The translations under genes were made by a program, and so were the position numbers. The notes under the pieces are model-generated. The model was given only the letters and a program-made list of their open reading frames with translations, ran no database searches and was not told the DNA's origin. A stretch of 64,000 nucleotides of DNA, taken from NCBI GenBank assembly GCA_964016875.1, contig OZ024724.1:39021786-39085785 (forward strand), written 5' to 3'. Shown here one piece after another: positions 48,708-60,500 of this stretch. Each line of letters opens with the position of its first letter. The first letter of the stretch is position 1. Origin of the DNA: Fallopia convolvulus. Taxonomy: Eukaryota > Streptophyta > Magnoliopsida > Caryophyllales > Polygonaceae.

Positions 48708-51700
48708 GACCCCAATGCCAGCTTTGCAACAAGCCTGGTCATGAGGCTCAGAATTGTGTTAACCGAGTTAATTTCTCGGATTTTCCGATCACAAACCGGT
48801 TTGCTGCAGCAACGCTCAACCAGCCCGAGCCCTCCACCGATCGCTCCGCCTACACCGCAGCTTGTCACTCTGGAATTTCTAATCCGTGGGTAGTTGACAC
48901 GGGGGCAAATGGTCATGTTGCTGCTGACCTGAACAACCTCACAATCCAATCCGACTACGAAGGCAACGATAACCTAGTTTTCGGGAATGGTTTGTCTCTT
49001 CTTGTTACTCATTTAGGCCGCTCTATTTTACCTGCAAAGCATGTTGCTAAACCGTTACAACTTAATGATATTTTAGTTGTTCCTTCCATTACCAAAAACT
49101 TATTAAGTGTTTCCAAATTAGCCAAGGATAATAATGTTTTTCTTGAATTCCATGCTAACCATTGCCTTGTGAAGAACATGCAGGGTCAGATTCTGCTAAG
49201 AGGAACCGTTGAAAATGGCCTTTACCACCTACCTCGCTTTTCCCATGAGTCGTCTTCTATTTTGCATCCAAGTCGTCCCGTAGATTTTGTGGGTGAACGT
49301 GCCTCCAACACTTGTTGGCATCACCGGTTTGCTCACCCACATGAGTCTGTCCTGCGTCGTTTGATTTCTAGTTTTAATCTTCCAGTGTCTACAAATAAAT
49401 TACCGTCAGTTTGTAGTGCTTGCCAACTAGGCAAGAGTCATCGTCTTCATTTATCTAGTCGTGTGTCTACTGCTTCTAAACCATTTGAGTTGATTCATTC
49501 TGATGTATGGGGACCCTCTCAAACTATTTCTCTTAATGGAAATAAATATTATGATTATTCCAAGTTTGTTTGGATTTATTTCTTGCAATCAAAGGATCAA
49601 GTTTTCTCTACTGTCCAACTATTCATAAAATAAATTCAAACACAATTCTCCCATATCATTAAAGCTTTTCAAACTGATTGGGGTGGTGAATATCGCCCTG
49701 TATTCAAATATCTCCAATCTCTTGGGATTGACCATAGAGTCTCTTGTCCACACACCCCTCAACAAAATGGGTCTTCTGAACGCCTAAATCGAGTTATTGT
49801 TGAGAAAGGACTCTCTCTTCTTGCTCATGCCAATTTACCCATTCAGTTTTGGGAGCATGCTTTCCATACATCAGTCTATCTCTCAAACCGGACCATTACC
49901 CCTACTCTTCGTTTCAAATCCCCATTCCAAGTTCTTTATGGCAACACCCCAAATTATGCCTTTCTCAAATCTTTCGGGTGTCTTTGTTATCCATATCTTC
50001 GACCATATAACCGTTCAAAATTGGATTATCGGTCTTCTCCCTGTATATTCCTCGGGTACAGCTCCAAACACAAAGGGTATATTTGTTATCATGTCCCTAC
50101 TAACCGTACCTACATTTCCCGTTTTGTTGTGTTCGATGAGCTCGTCTTCCCATACTCTTCCATGGCCGAGTCCGAGTCATCCTGTCCTATCCTAGTACCG
50201 CACTCCTCTCCGTCGTTCACCACACTACAGCAAGCTGCTGCCATTCCTTCCGTGTCACCCCCTCCGCTGCCCATACAAGCGACACCCACCAGCGTCTCCA
50301 CGCCCAACCCGGGGTCCCCCACTGCCATGCCCATTTTATCTCCTTCGTCCTCGATTAATGTCGAGCAACCCACACCCTCGGTTCCTCTAGCATCTGGCAA
50401 TGTACAGGACTCCTCGGCATCACCCATTATCCAAAACCTACTCCCCTCACCCTTGGCTGACTCTCCCGCGGCTCAATCTCCCGCCGCTAATGATCCATAC
50501 CCCAATGCACCTACGTGGTTTCGGCCACCGTCCCAATCCACTCATACAATGACTACCCGATCCCGTACCCAAAATCTCAAACCCAAAGCCTTAAATGCTA
50601 CAAAATATCCTCTTCCTGTAGCTCTTCTTACAAATCTTGAACCAAAACTTTTTCACCAAGCCTCAAAAGACCCCAAATGGCAAAATGCAATGCAGTTAGA
50701 ATATGATGCCTTATTGAGAAATGGGACCTGGGACTTAGTTCCTCGGCCTCCGGGTGCTAACGTTGTTGGTTGTAAGTGGGTTTACAGGATTAAGCAGAAA
50801 CCTGATGGCTCGGTGGATCGATATAAGGCCCGTTTATTGGCGAAAGGGTTTCATCAAGAGGCTGGAGTAGACTATTTTGACACTTTCAGTCCCGTCATTA
50901 AGCCTACTACTATCCGTCTTATTCTGAGTTTGGCACTCACCCTTAATTGGCCTCTCCGGCAGGTTGATGTGAATAACGCTTTTCTTAATGGTGATCTAGC
51001 TGAAACTGTTTATATGGCTCAACCACAGGTTTCGTTGCTTCGGATCGTCCTAATTATGTTTGTCACCTTCGTAAGGCGTTATATGGCCTCAAGCAGGCTC
51101 CTCGGGCCTGGTTTCATAAGCTTAAAACGGCCTTAGTTCAGCATGGCTTTCAGGGATGTGTTTCTGACTCTTCTCTCTTCATTAAGAGACATGGAGGACA
51201 TGTTGTCTACATTCTAGTCTATGTGGATGACCTTATTATCACCGGATCTCACTCTCAGTTTATTGATGATTTTGTCCTACGCCTTAATCAGGCGTTCTCT
51301 CTTAAGGATCTGGGGCCTCTTCATTTCTTCTTGGGCATTAAGGTTCATCGTTCTGCTTCTTCTATTCATCTGTGTCAGACAAAGTATATTGTTGAATTAT
51401 TGGACCGGTGTCACATGTCGGGCGCTAAGCCCATTGCTTCACCAGTCGAGCCTGGTTCACGCCTCATTCAGCAGGGTGATCCGGTTATTGATCCGCATAT
51501 GTATCGCAGCATTGTTGGAGCACTTCAGTATGTGACTATTACTCGTCCGGAAATTTCATACTCTGTTAATCGGGTTTGTCAATTCATGCATAATCCGACG
51601 GAGTTACATTGGGCAGCTGTAAAGTGAATCCTCCGTTATCTTAAGGACACCATTTCGTCTGGTTTGACCTTCCAGCGTGCCTCAGATAAGCGATTGGTTG

Positions 51701-52162
51701 CCTTCTCTGATGCTGGTTGGGCTTCTGATCCCGATGATTGTCGCTCTCAGCATGGCTTTGCCATTTATTTTGGTGCCAATCTTCAGTTGGTCTTCAAAGA
51801 AGCAAAAGGTTGTCGCTCGCTCAAGTACAAAGGCTGAATACCGGGCCATTGCATTCACCGCCGCTGAACTCATCTGGCTTCAGCAGCTCCTTCAGGAAAT
51901 GGCCATTCCAGTTGAGCGTCCTCCAATATTGTTATGTGACAATCTCAGTGCCACGTTTTTGTCTGCTAATCCCGTCTTTCATGAGCGGTCTAAGCATATT
52001 AAGATCGATTACCATTTCGTCCGTGAGCAGGTTTCTGCCAACGAGTTAGTGGTCCGTCATGTTCGTTCTCTTGATCAGACAGCTGATATATTCACCAATG
52101 CGGTTGGTACTCATCGTTTTCAGACATTAAGGTCCAAGCTTCATGTTCGTCCTCGATCATGA
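48708..52162 (+). pseudogene. pol of the outer copia element, broken
   Basis: Continues the outer gag after the nested insertion: a zinc knuckle (48717-48758), protease with intact DTGA (near 48896), pre-integrase, integrase, RT and RNase H. Breaks seen: a short in-frame loss in the integrase core near 49550; TAA at 49631-49633; a one-base frame change near 51029 in RT; TGA at 51625-51627; a second frame change near 51783 in RNase H. The RT catalytic box (YVDD, near 51220) and the RNase H SSTKAEY motif are still readable. A Pro/Ser-rich linker lies between integrase and RT (50160-50560). Confidence 0.88.
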
Positions 52163-52175
52163 GCTTGTGGGGGCA

Positions 52176-52363
52176 TGTTAATATATATGTATTTATGTAT
52201 ATCTTTTATTCTGTTGTTATCCTCCTTCCAGAATTAGTTTAGATCTTATTCTGCTAGGATTGCTTTCCTACATTAAAGGAATTGCATATTGTTGTACTGC
52301 TATTTATGTACGCTTCATCTATCAATACAGAATCATCTTCTCCTCACAATTACACGTCTTACA
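52176..52363 (+). repeat. 3' LTR of the outer copia element
   Basis: 188 bp, with the same ends as the 5' LTR. It follows the purine run GTGGGGGCA and is followed by the CAGAA target duplication. Confidence 0.93.
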
Positions 52364-52567
52364 CAGAACATTTAATGTGGCTTATCAAAGTCGCATAACC
52401 CTACAAAGAAGAAATTCACGCTTGTAGCTCTTTAAATGTAGTACAAACATTATAGGTTTGGGATCCGATGTTTTCATCTCCCTTGGAAAACTACAAAGAA
52501 TGTATGAAATTCATTTTCTTGTAGTAGAAAAGAAACATACTTTGCGAACCCAAAAAAAAGACAACAA

Positions 52568-54846
52568 TCACTTGAATTCACTGTAGTCCTTCGACTTGTT
52601 ACTATGAAGTCTTGTCATCCATTTCTTCTGTGAAGAGGTAAGATCAAAGATCCCTGTTTTTGAAGAAGCTGGCCGAATTGCTCCAGCTGGTGGAAGTTCA
52701 GCAGGAAGAGCAGCAGCTGCGCTTGTAAACACGTTCAAAACAAGAAACGCTAATATGGGAGACAGATCCAACGTCCCTCCTAATGGTGGGATGAGCCCCC
52801 GAAATATGTTCAAGTACGGGTCACACAATGTGCTGAAGTACATAGTGATTACATTTAGATACCCATGAAATCAAATTATGTAGAAATAAAAATACAACAA
52901 CAAATCAGAAAGCAAGAGATTAGTTTATATTCTATGGACATACAATTAACCTTGATTTTATTTTGCAAATGAACAGAAACAGAATAATTACGCTGAATTT
53001 GCAGTTTAAGCTTACTGAATTCAAGCTGGCCAAACAAAGATTGCCCAATCAAGGTTTCAGTTAATGCATTGTTCATTTCAGCTTCTAGACTGACTAAGCA
53101 CTTCCAAGTAAATATATTGGTCGCCAATACACAGAAAACAAAACCGTGGAAGTTGGCAAATAGATAGATATATACAAGCAGATGCACAGGCATTCACAAT
53201 ATTTCCAAAAGTTGTTAATTTCCTTTTACATACCTCAGTGGGCTAACAATGGCTGGAGGAGCATTGGGAAACCAGGTCAAAACAAGCCTGACAACCAACA
53301 CAGTGTTGTACAGATTCAGAAAATTCTGTATTCCATTTGTGACTACAAGGCCAGCTACTGAATCGCCAGGTAGAACAGCAGCAAAATTGTGCTTTGAAAG
53401 AGAATTCACGCTGTTGTGATTTATGCGTTGCATCTGACAAACAATAATCACAAGTGAGCACACAAAAGTGAATTAGTCTCTCATGCACAGAGAATGCAAG
53501 ACACAATCAAGAAAGTGCATCATGTAACATGAAGAGAAAGGGTTAGAAAATTCAAGAATTCACTTATCTTTGACTATCACAGCTTATCCTGATCTACTTC
53601 TCATGAAGAGTGTAACATGAAGAGAAAGGGTTAGAAAATTCAAGAATTCACTTATCTTTGACTATCACAGCTTATCCTGATCGACTTCTCATGAAGAGAA
53701 AGGGTTAGAAAATTCAAGAATTCACTTATCTTTGACCATCACAGCTTATCCTGATCTACTTCTCATCACCCCATCTACAGTGTCCTCTTCCAGCTCTCAA
53801 GTAATTTTAAGTTACGAGATAAGACTAGGTTCATTGTGAGATATCCCAAATCTAATTAGTTAGATCAACCTTAAGAGAAACATTTTGACTATCTTATCCC
53901 CCTTATGGGAGTATACGTGTTATCCTAAGTTTAGTGCCAAAAAAAAAAAACATGAACATAAACTTTGAAGTATTGCAAAGAAACTCTAGCAGGTAATGAT
54001 TCCATGTTGGTTCACTCAATTATGTTGTTTTGGCTGATATTTGAATTCAGTCACATACATAATTCTCATCAACCATGTAGCCAACCGTTACTTTCTTGTT
54101 TGTAGCTCACAATGGAAGATTACCAGTGGAGATTTTGATGTAAAATTCACCCCTTTTCCTACTTAATTGTAAGCAAAACTTATCCGAAAGCTCCTGGCTC
54201 TTGGTAATTTCCACCTTGACCACATTTGTCTTTCCACATTTAGTCCTATTAACTTGAAATCTTCGTCCTTTATGGAATGAACAATAGATAATTTCATTTT
54301 CCAACTAGGAAACATCCGATATCTGACAATTCACATGATGCAATGGAAATCACTAGCTAAGCGAGATTCCAAAATACACAAGCTCTTCAAAATGTTTGAT
54401 AAGATATCACAAATCTCTCTCCCAGTCATAACCTCTAAGAACCTCACACCGGTAGGCCGTAGCTCCCATATTCACTAAACCTAAACCGATTCCAATTAGC
54501 AAAAAAATCTCAATTAAAGCAATAATTGATCGGAAGAACGCAGTACCTGACAGAAAGCATTAAATTCCGAAGTGACAGAAGAAATTTTGTTAAAAAGTGG
54601 GTTATGAGAAGCGAGCAGGTGAACCAAATTGATGCATTTCTCCACGTTTACGGCAATTGAACTGTCAATCTTGCGAACAAGGCTGGAGGCCGCGTCCGCT
54701 ATCTTGTGTGGCTTGATGAATTGGTGGCTGAACAAAGGTGTTTGGATAAATGTTGAAGCGACAAAGACGCCATTGACGCTTCCCCGTGGAACCGACTGTA
54801 TTAACTTGGACTTCTCGGCAGGCGACGCCGACGACGGAGAGGCCAT
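52568..54846 (-). CDS. YLMG2: YGGT-family plastid membrane protein (YLMG2-type), 3 exons, 254 aa
   Basis: Minus-strand exons: 54846-54547, 53433-53234, 52832-52568; 765 bases, all GT-AG, stop read from 52570. The first 100 residues are a Ser-rich plastid-targeting-like N-terminus. The YGGT domain follows: a membrane segment at about residues 136-155, the signature IPPLGGTLDLSPI at 181-193, and a second membrane segment at about 190-208. A basic C-terminus ends the protein. YGGT/YlmG proteins are thylakoid or plastid-envelope proteins linked to nucleoid and division or cytochrome assembly in plants. The match to YLMG2 (Arabidopsis At5g21920 as I recall it) rests on size and exon layout. An in-frame ATG lies upstream at 54888 (14 more residues); I prefer 54846 because it starts an MASPSS plastid-like sequence. 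Intron 1 holds a tandem repeat. Confidence 0.85.
53531..53767. repeat. tandem repeat of three units in YLMG2 intron 1
   Basis: Units start at 53531, 53619 and 53693 with GAAGAGAAAGGGTTAGAAAA and end CTGATCTACTTCTCAT. The basic unit is 74 bp; the first carries 14 extra bases (GAAGAGTGTAACAT). Units are almost identical, so the expansion is recent. Confidence 0.9.
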
Positions 54847-55074
54847 TTGTTCTCTGCAAGGACGCGAGAGCGAGGGAAGAGGTGGCAAGGCGGAAGCGCG
54901 ATGTGTTTCGACTTTCGACGAGGATAACGGATAAGAGCTTTCCTAAAATCAGGTGTTTGTTTGAGTGAAACGACGTCTCGCTTTGTATTCTCTGATTGAA
55001 ATGCTGCGTTAAAAGGATTTCATTTGCTTGTCAAATGGATTTTTTTTGTTTTTTTAAATAAAAAATCGATTTAT

Positions 55075-55493
55075 GAGCATCTGCAGCGGTGCCCAATTAT
55101 AGCAGGACCAATAGAGAAAAAGGTGGGCCATGTCAATTAAATAAGAGGAGCAAGAAGAAATTAAAATACGGCGGTACAATTGAATAGAAAAGTAAGTTGG
55201 TGGAGCCCACACATGTGCAGCTGCTTGAGCAATTTTTGCTCGTTGGGTTGCTCCTTTCACTTGGTGGAGCCCACCCACATGGGTGATGTCATGGTGGGTA
55301 AAAAGGCAAATTATAAAGACAAAATAAAATAAGGCACAATAATAGTTTGACATGTGTCAAATAGGAGGTGTTATTTATTTGCACTGATGCACCAAAAACA
55401 TAAATTACACCTTCTATTTGTTGCACCTCCTCAAATAGTACTTGCTCCTTCTCAAATAGGACTAGCAATCCTCTTTTACCGCTGCATATGCTC
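55075..55493. mobile_element. MITE with GAGCATNTGCAGCGGT inverted ends
   Basis: The left end GAGCATCTGCAGCGGTG and the right end, reverse-complemented, GAGCATATGCAGCGGTA form inverted repeats about 420 bp apart. No coding frame. No clean target duplication was found. Confidence 0.6.
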
Positions 55494-57183
55494 TCAAATA
55501 TGTCTAGTGAATCTAATAGATTGAAAAACTTTGGGATAAACAGATATGAGGAAGACAAATATACAAAACATATAAATAAATTAAAAACTACTAAAAATAG
55601 AGGAACAATGGCTAAAACTAGTAAGAGAACGCATGAGAAACAAACTGTGTAGAGCGTCATGAGAAAAGTAGAGAAGACGTCAACTTCGAAAAATGCAAAG
55701 ACAGAGTAGTAGGAAACAATGGTGGAGACTTTAAATTTGGACTCACAAGGAAAACCTTCATACATCAATCATATGTATAAGGATTCAGTAGAAAGTCTAT
55801 TAGAGTAGAAAGTGAGTGTAATTATGGATCAATATTGGATGATAATTTTTTAACGAACCAGATTTGTTAAAAATAGTTACACAATTTAAACACAGGCGCG
55901 CCACATTAGATCTCTTCCTTATAGCAAATTGTACGAGATTTTAGATCTGGTACTTTCTCTCTCCAATTACGATTATCACTAATCGTTTTTTTTTCTCGTT
56001 ATTGTCGATCTTCAGTAAATAACGACCAATTCAAGATCTTCAATATATAATTTTTATTCTTTCAAGAGATCCCAAAGGATCGTTATCCATTCACTGGCAC
56101 AAAAAATCCCTTAATAAATAATTTTTATTCTCCTTGCATTTACCATTACGTAAATCTATTGAAGATAAAAAAAAAACCTATTGAAGATTGATATTATCAA
56201 GACTAGTTTGTCGTTCTCTAGCACGAGGAATTTTCAATCTGGTATTGTCTTTCTCTAACTACGGTTATCACGAATCGTTTGTTCTCTTTATTTTATGTTT
56301 TTTTCCCTCTTTTTATCTCTTGTGTCACACGATTTATTTAATTTTTCAAATGCTTGTGATTAGGGGATATTCTCCCTTTTTTTGTTTCGTGTTGCTTTTG
56401 ATACGTGAGTGCTATAATGAAGGTATGTTAAAGGGTAATTTTTACTAAAATTATTATTTTTGTAGTTTTTTTGGCATTTGGATCGAAAGTTTTCGCATTC
56501 TTATTCAAACAATAATTATTTCGATACGGTAAAGTGTTGAATCGGATTTTGTAAGGTGTGTAAACTGATTCCAACTTGTTCAATTGCGAATTTAGGATAT
56601 TTGGGTTTTTAGGGTTTGATTTAGGTTTTACGTTGATCTCCATTGAAGAACGACTCATGTTTTTTGTCGTTGATTTTAAAACAGATTTCGACATAAAAGG
56701 GAAAGGGTTACTAAAGAAGAAGGATGGTGAAATGTATAATATTCTCTAATACGAATGTTTGATATTCATTAGTTTCATATTGATATTCCTTTTTGTCAAA
56801 TCTGATATTCGTTAGGGTATTCAATAGTAAAGGCATTGATATTCGCCACATAATATTAATATATTTACGTATAAAAATTGGTGATGTAAGCCACTATTCA
56901 ATGGTCACAATAATTGATATTTTTAGTGATATTCACTGTAATCAGCAGTGATATTCAAATAGGTTAGGATATTTTTAAGTTATGCGTCATTGCCATTAAA
57001 AATTATATGTATTTTTGGAGAGATTTTATATATTGTTATAAATATTTATCCACTAAATTTTTTAGTTGAAGGTAGCAAATGATTGAAAAATATGGAAGGA
57101 AGTTGAGGAAGATGGAGTCTACATAAGGACACGAATTATAATCGTACATTTTTATTTTTTTTATTGGCGAGACTTGTACTTGA
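55494..57183. other. AT-rich region with a weak duplication, no gene
   Basis: A block at 55929-56010 (GATCTGGTACTTTCTCTCTC, GATTATCACTAATCG) recurs, altered, at 56224-56290. From about 56750 the word GATATTC is frequent and leads into the minisatellite. No gene is supported. Confidence 0.5.
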
Positions 57184-57400
57184 GTGATCATATTCACCAT
57201 AATAACTAGTGATATTCATATGATTAGGTGGTTGTATTCACTATATTAGCTAGTGATAGTCATGTAACTAGGTGGTCATATTCATCACATTATATAGTGA
57301 TATTCATGTAATTGAGTTATCATATTCACCGTATTAGCTGATGATATTCATGTAACTGAATGATGATATTCTTATCAATAAATGATATGTTTATTATCTT
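57184..57400. repeat. minisatellite, 44-bp period, about five units
   Basis: The word TATTC occurs at 57191, 57235, 57279, 57323 and 57367, exactly 44 bases apart. Each unit has the form TCATATTCACC...TAGTGATATTCATGTAACT, with substitutions. Confidence 0.85.
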
Positions 57401-57507
57401 TTTGATTCAATATATTCATCTTTTTATATAGCAATATTCATTGAAGTTGATCTGGTTGTCGAAATTATAATGTGATTGTACAATGTTGGTCATATTCATT
57501 ATAACAA

Positions 57508-60500
57508 AAATGGGGTAGTCATGCTGCATATAGGGGGTAGATGACACGATGCGACTCCGCTGCCATCCGCCGAAGGACCTCACATAGAATGGTAAGCAAT
57601 TGTTTTACTTTGAGTCCAGGATAAAGTTTTGACCGTGGGACTTTTGAAAAGATGGCCCACAGACTAGAGTCAAGGTTGTTATTATTAGTAGTACTCTCGC
57701 TGTTGATGAGCAAGAGGAGCATCAGAAGGTTACCCCCAAGGAAGAAGTTTTTGAGGGTGGTCATATGGTTGTTGATAAACATCAAGATGCTAGCATGTAT
57801 ATTGCTGAAGGAGGGCCCTCAGCTAATGAGACCCATTTTAGAGCCAATGCACCACCAATTGAGTTATCACCAGAGATGAATCATGCGCTATGAGCCACGC
57901 TTTTAGGGCCTATAGAACTCGTTGGGCATTGGGGTTGTACTTGACCAGAATGCTACAACTAGAATTTAGAGGAGTTTTGAGGGTATTATGCCAGTATACC
58001 ATTAGAGCTGCACAATTAGGTGGGCTGCCAGGTGTATAAATACCAGAAGTAGCTGACTGCGTGCTAAGAGTCAATGAGACAGTGTTGTAAGCTTCAGTCT
58101 GACAAGCAACTCGCGGAGTTTAACTTCACCGGAGTCCCGAGTACTGATGTAGAGCAGTGGCTGAGGAGAATGGTCTTTGCATTGGATTCTATTCGAGCGC
58201 CAGAGGAGATGAAGATGTCTTTGGTACAAAGTTTGCTACATGTGGGTGCTTTTGTTTGGTGGGATTTGAGTTGGTACCGTCAGACAGATGTTACCTTTGA
58301 GGAGTTCTGAAAGAGGAATTTAAGATCTTTTTAAGAGGATGAGACCAGAGTTTAGACAATACGCACTTGGGTTCAAATGCTCTACCTTGAGAGAGTACCA
58401 AAACAAGGCAATGGATTACGAGATGACATCCCCAGCTCACAAGAGATCTGATGTCACTCAAGGTAGTGGCAAGAGGCTGAATACTGCGATACGATACAAA
58501 GGTGTCGGGAGGCCGAGTTCCTCGCCTCATGGAGGCAACAACTCGGGCATGAGGCAGAACCGACAAGGCCAATCTCAGCGATTGGGTGGTGTAACGGGAT
58601 AGAAACAATGCTTCAATTGTGGAAACCATGATCATGTGAAATATGCTTGTACACGGTCATTGCTAACTTGCTATACTTATGGGCAACAGGGTCACCATGT
58701 TGACTTTTGTCGTAACAAAGGAGTTACTCCATCTCAAGGATCCTCACCTTGGAGGTTTTCGATCACATTCAACGCCTTAGAATTACTTTCCTTCAGGTCA
58801 GGGTAGTGGTAGAGGTCGTGGTAGCACAATTGGGGGTCTTGGAGTCAACCACTCACCTTGTGTGTTTGAGATGAGAAGAGTTGAAGATCCAAATGCTTCG
58901 ACAACTACATGTACGATCTAGATCCGATCTGAGCCTGTTAAGATTCTTTTTGATACTAGTGCTATCCATTCTTTGATTGCAACTGCATGCGTAGATAGAT
59001 TGCATTTGACCTATTCTGTGGGTACTCCCTTTGCAGTTGGTTTGCCGGATGGTAGTAAGATAAGTGGGGACAAAGAGATACTTTAATGTCCAATTTCGTA
59101 TTGGGGATAAGGAATGGCTTACATATTTCATTGTCATGGTCTTACCAAATGATGATGTTGAATGATTAGATATACAACTGTTCTAGATATTTATAGTCGC
59201 ACAATGATTGTAACCGCTAACAATGGAACTCTTCACGTGTTTTGGGGGCATGACTCTAAGAAGTCTAGGACTGCAATTAGTTCTATGAAAGTTGTCAAGT
59301 TGTTGAATGAGGGTTGTGTAGGATATTGGTGCTATGTCCTTCTTGAGACCAAGGATATCCCGAGACTTGAGGACAATCATGTTGTGCGAGAATTCAAAGA
59401 CGTACTGCTTGAGTAGTTTTCAGGGCTTCCGCCTCTTAGAGAGGTAGATTTTAGCATCGAGTTGGAGCCGGGAACAAGACTTGTTTCACAGGCTCCTTAT
59501 CGTATGACGCGAGTGGAGATGCAAGAGTAGAAAAAACAACTAGAAGAGTTAGCAGAGAAAAGCTTCATTTGTCCTAGTGCATCGCCTTGGGGTGCTCTGG
59601 TACTTTTTGTAAGAAAGAAGGTTGGGTCGATGAGGTCGTGCATTGATTACAGGGATCAGAGTTACCATAAAAAAACAAGTATCTGCTTCCCCGTATCGAT
59701 GATTTGTGGGACCAGTTGCAAGGAGCAGTAGTGTTTTCCAAATTTGACTTGAGGTCTGACTATCATCAATTGAGAATTCGAGATGAAGATATCCCAAAAA
59801 CGGAATTTCGGACACGATATGAGCACTACGAGTTTGTAGTGATGCCGTTTGGCTTGACAAATGCTCTAGCAATGTTCATGGTTTTGATGAACAAGATTTT
59901 CATTGAATACTTGGATCAGTTTGTGATACTGTTCATTGGTGACATCTTGGTTTACTCTCCGTGCCAAGATGAGCATGCTAATCATCTAAGGGTTGTGTTG
60001 GGAGTTTTAAGACAAAACCGTTTGTTTGCTAAGCTTTCAAAATGCGACTTCTGGTTGCCTGAGGTCACATTTCTAGAGCATGTCATCTCTGTAGATAGAG
60101 TGAAAGTTGATCCAATGAAGATCGAAACCGTAGCATCTTGGCAACCTCCTAAGAATGTAAACGAAGTACGTAGTTTTTTGGGTTTGGCAGGATATTTCAG
60201 GAGGTTCGTGGAGGGCTTTACAAAGATAGCTCAACCTTTGACCAATTTACCTCGTAAGAATACCCAAGTTTACATGGACATGGACTTGCTAGAGAAGCTT
60301 TGAAGAGTTGAAAAGAAAGCTAACTCCTGCACCTACCTTAACGCTTCCTCCAGGCTCAGAAGGGTATGTGTTCTACAGTGATGCTTAGAAACATGGCTTA
60401 CTTTGTGTGGTAATGCAGAAGGATCAGGTGATTGCTTATGCTTCTAGACAACTTAACACTCATGAGCTAAATTACCTGACACAAGACCTAGAGTTAGCGT

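Larger units (their letters stand above)
40254..52363 (+). mobile_element. outer Ty1/copia element with a nested copia insertion
   Basis: LTRs of 190 bp (40254-40443) and 188 bp (52176-52363) flank the element, and the perfect 5-bp repeat CAGAA stands at 40249-40253 and 52364-52368. A Met-type primer site starts at 40444, and a purine-rich GTGGGGGCA stands before the 3' LTR. Without the nested element, about 4.8 kb remain. Gag-pol order is the copia order (gag, protease, integrase, RT, RNase H). The LTRs differ by three substitutions and a 2-bp indel. The coding region has several breaks. Confidence 0.93.

Noticed and set aside
55929..56290. Weak duplication as a transposon pair
   Set aside because: Only about 70 bases resemble each other, and no ends or target duplication are seen.
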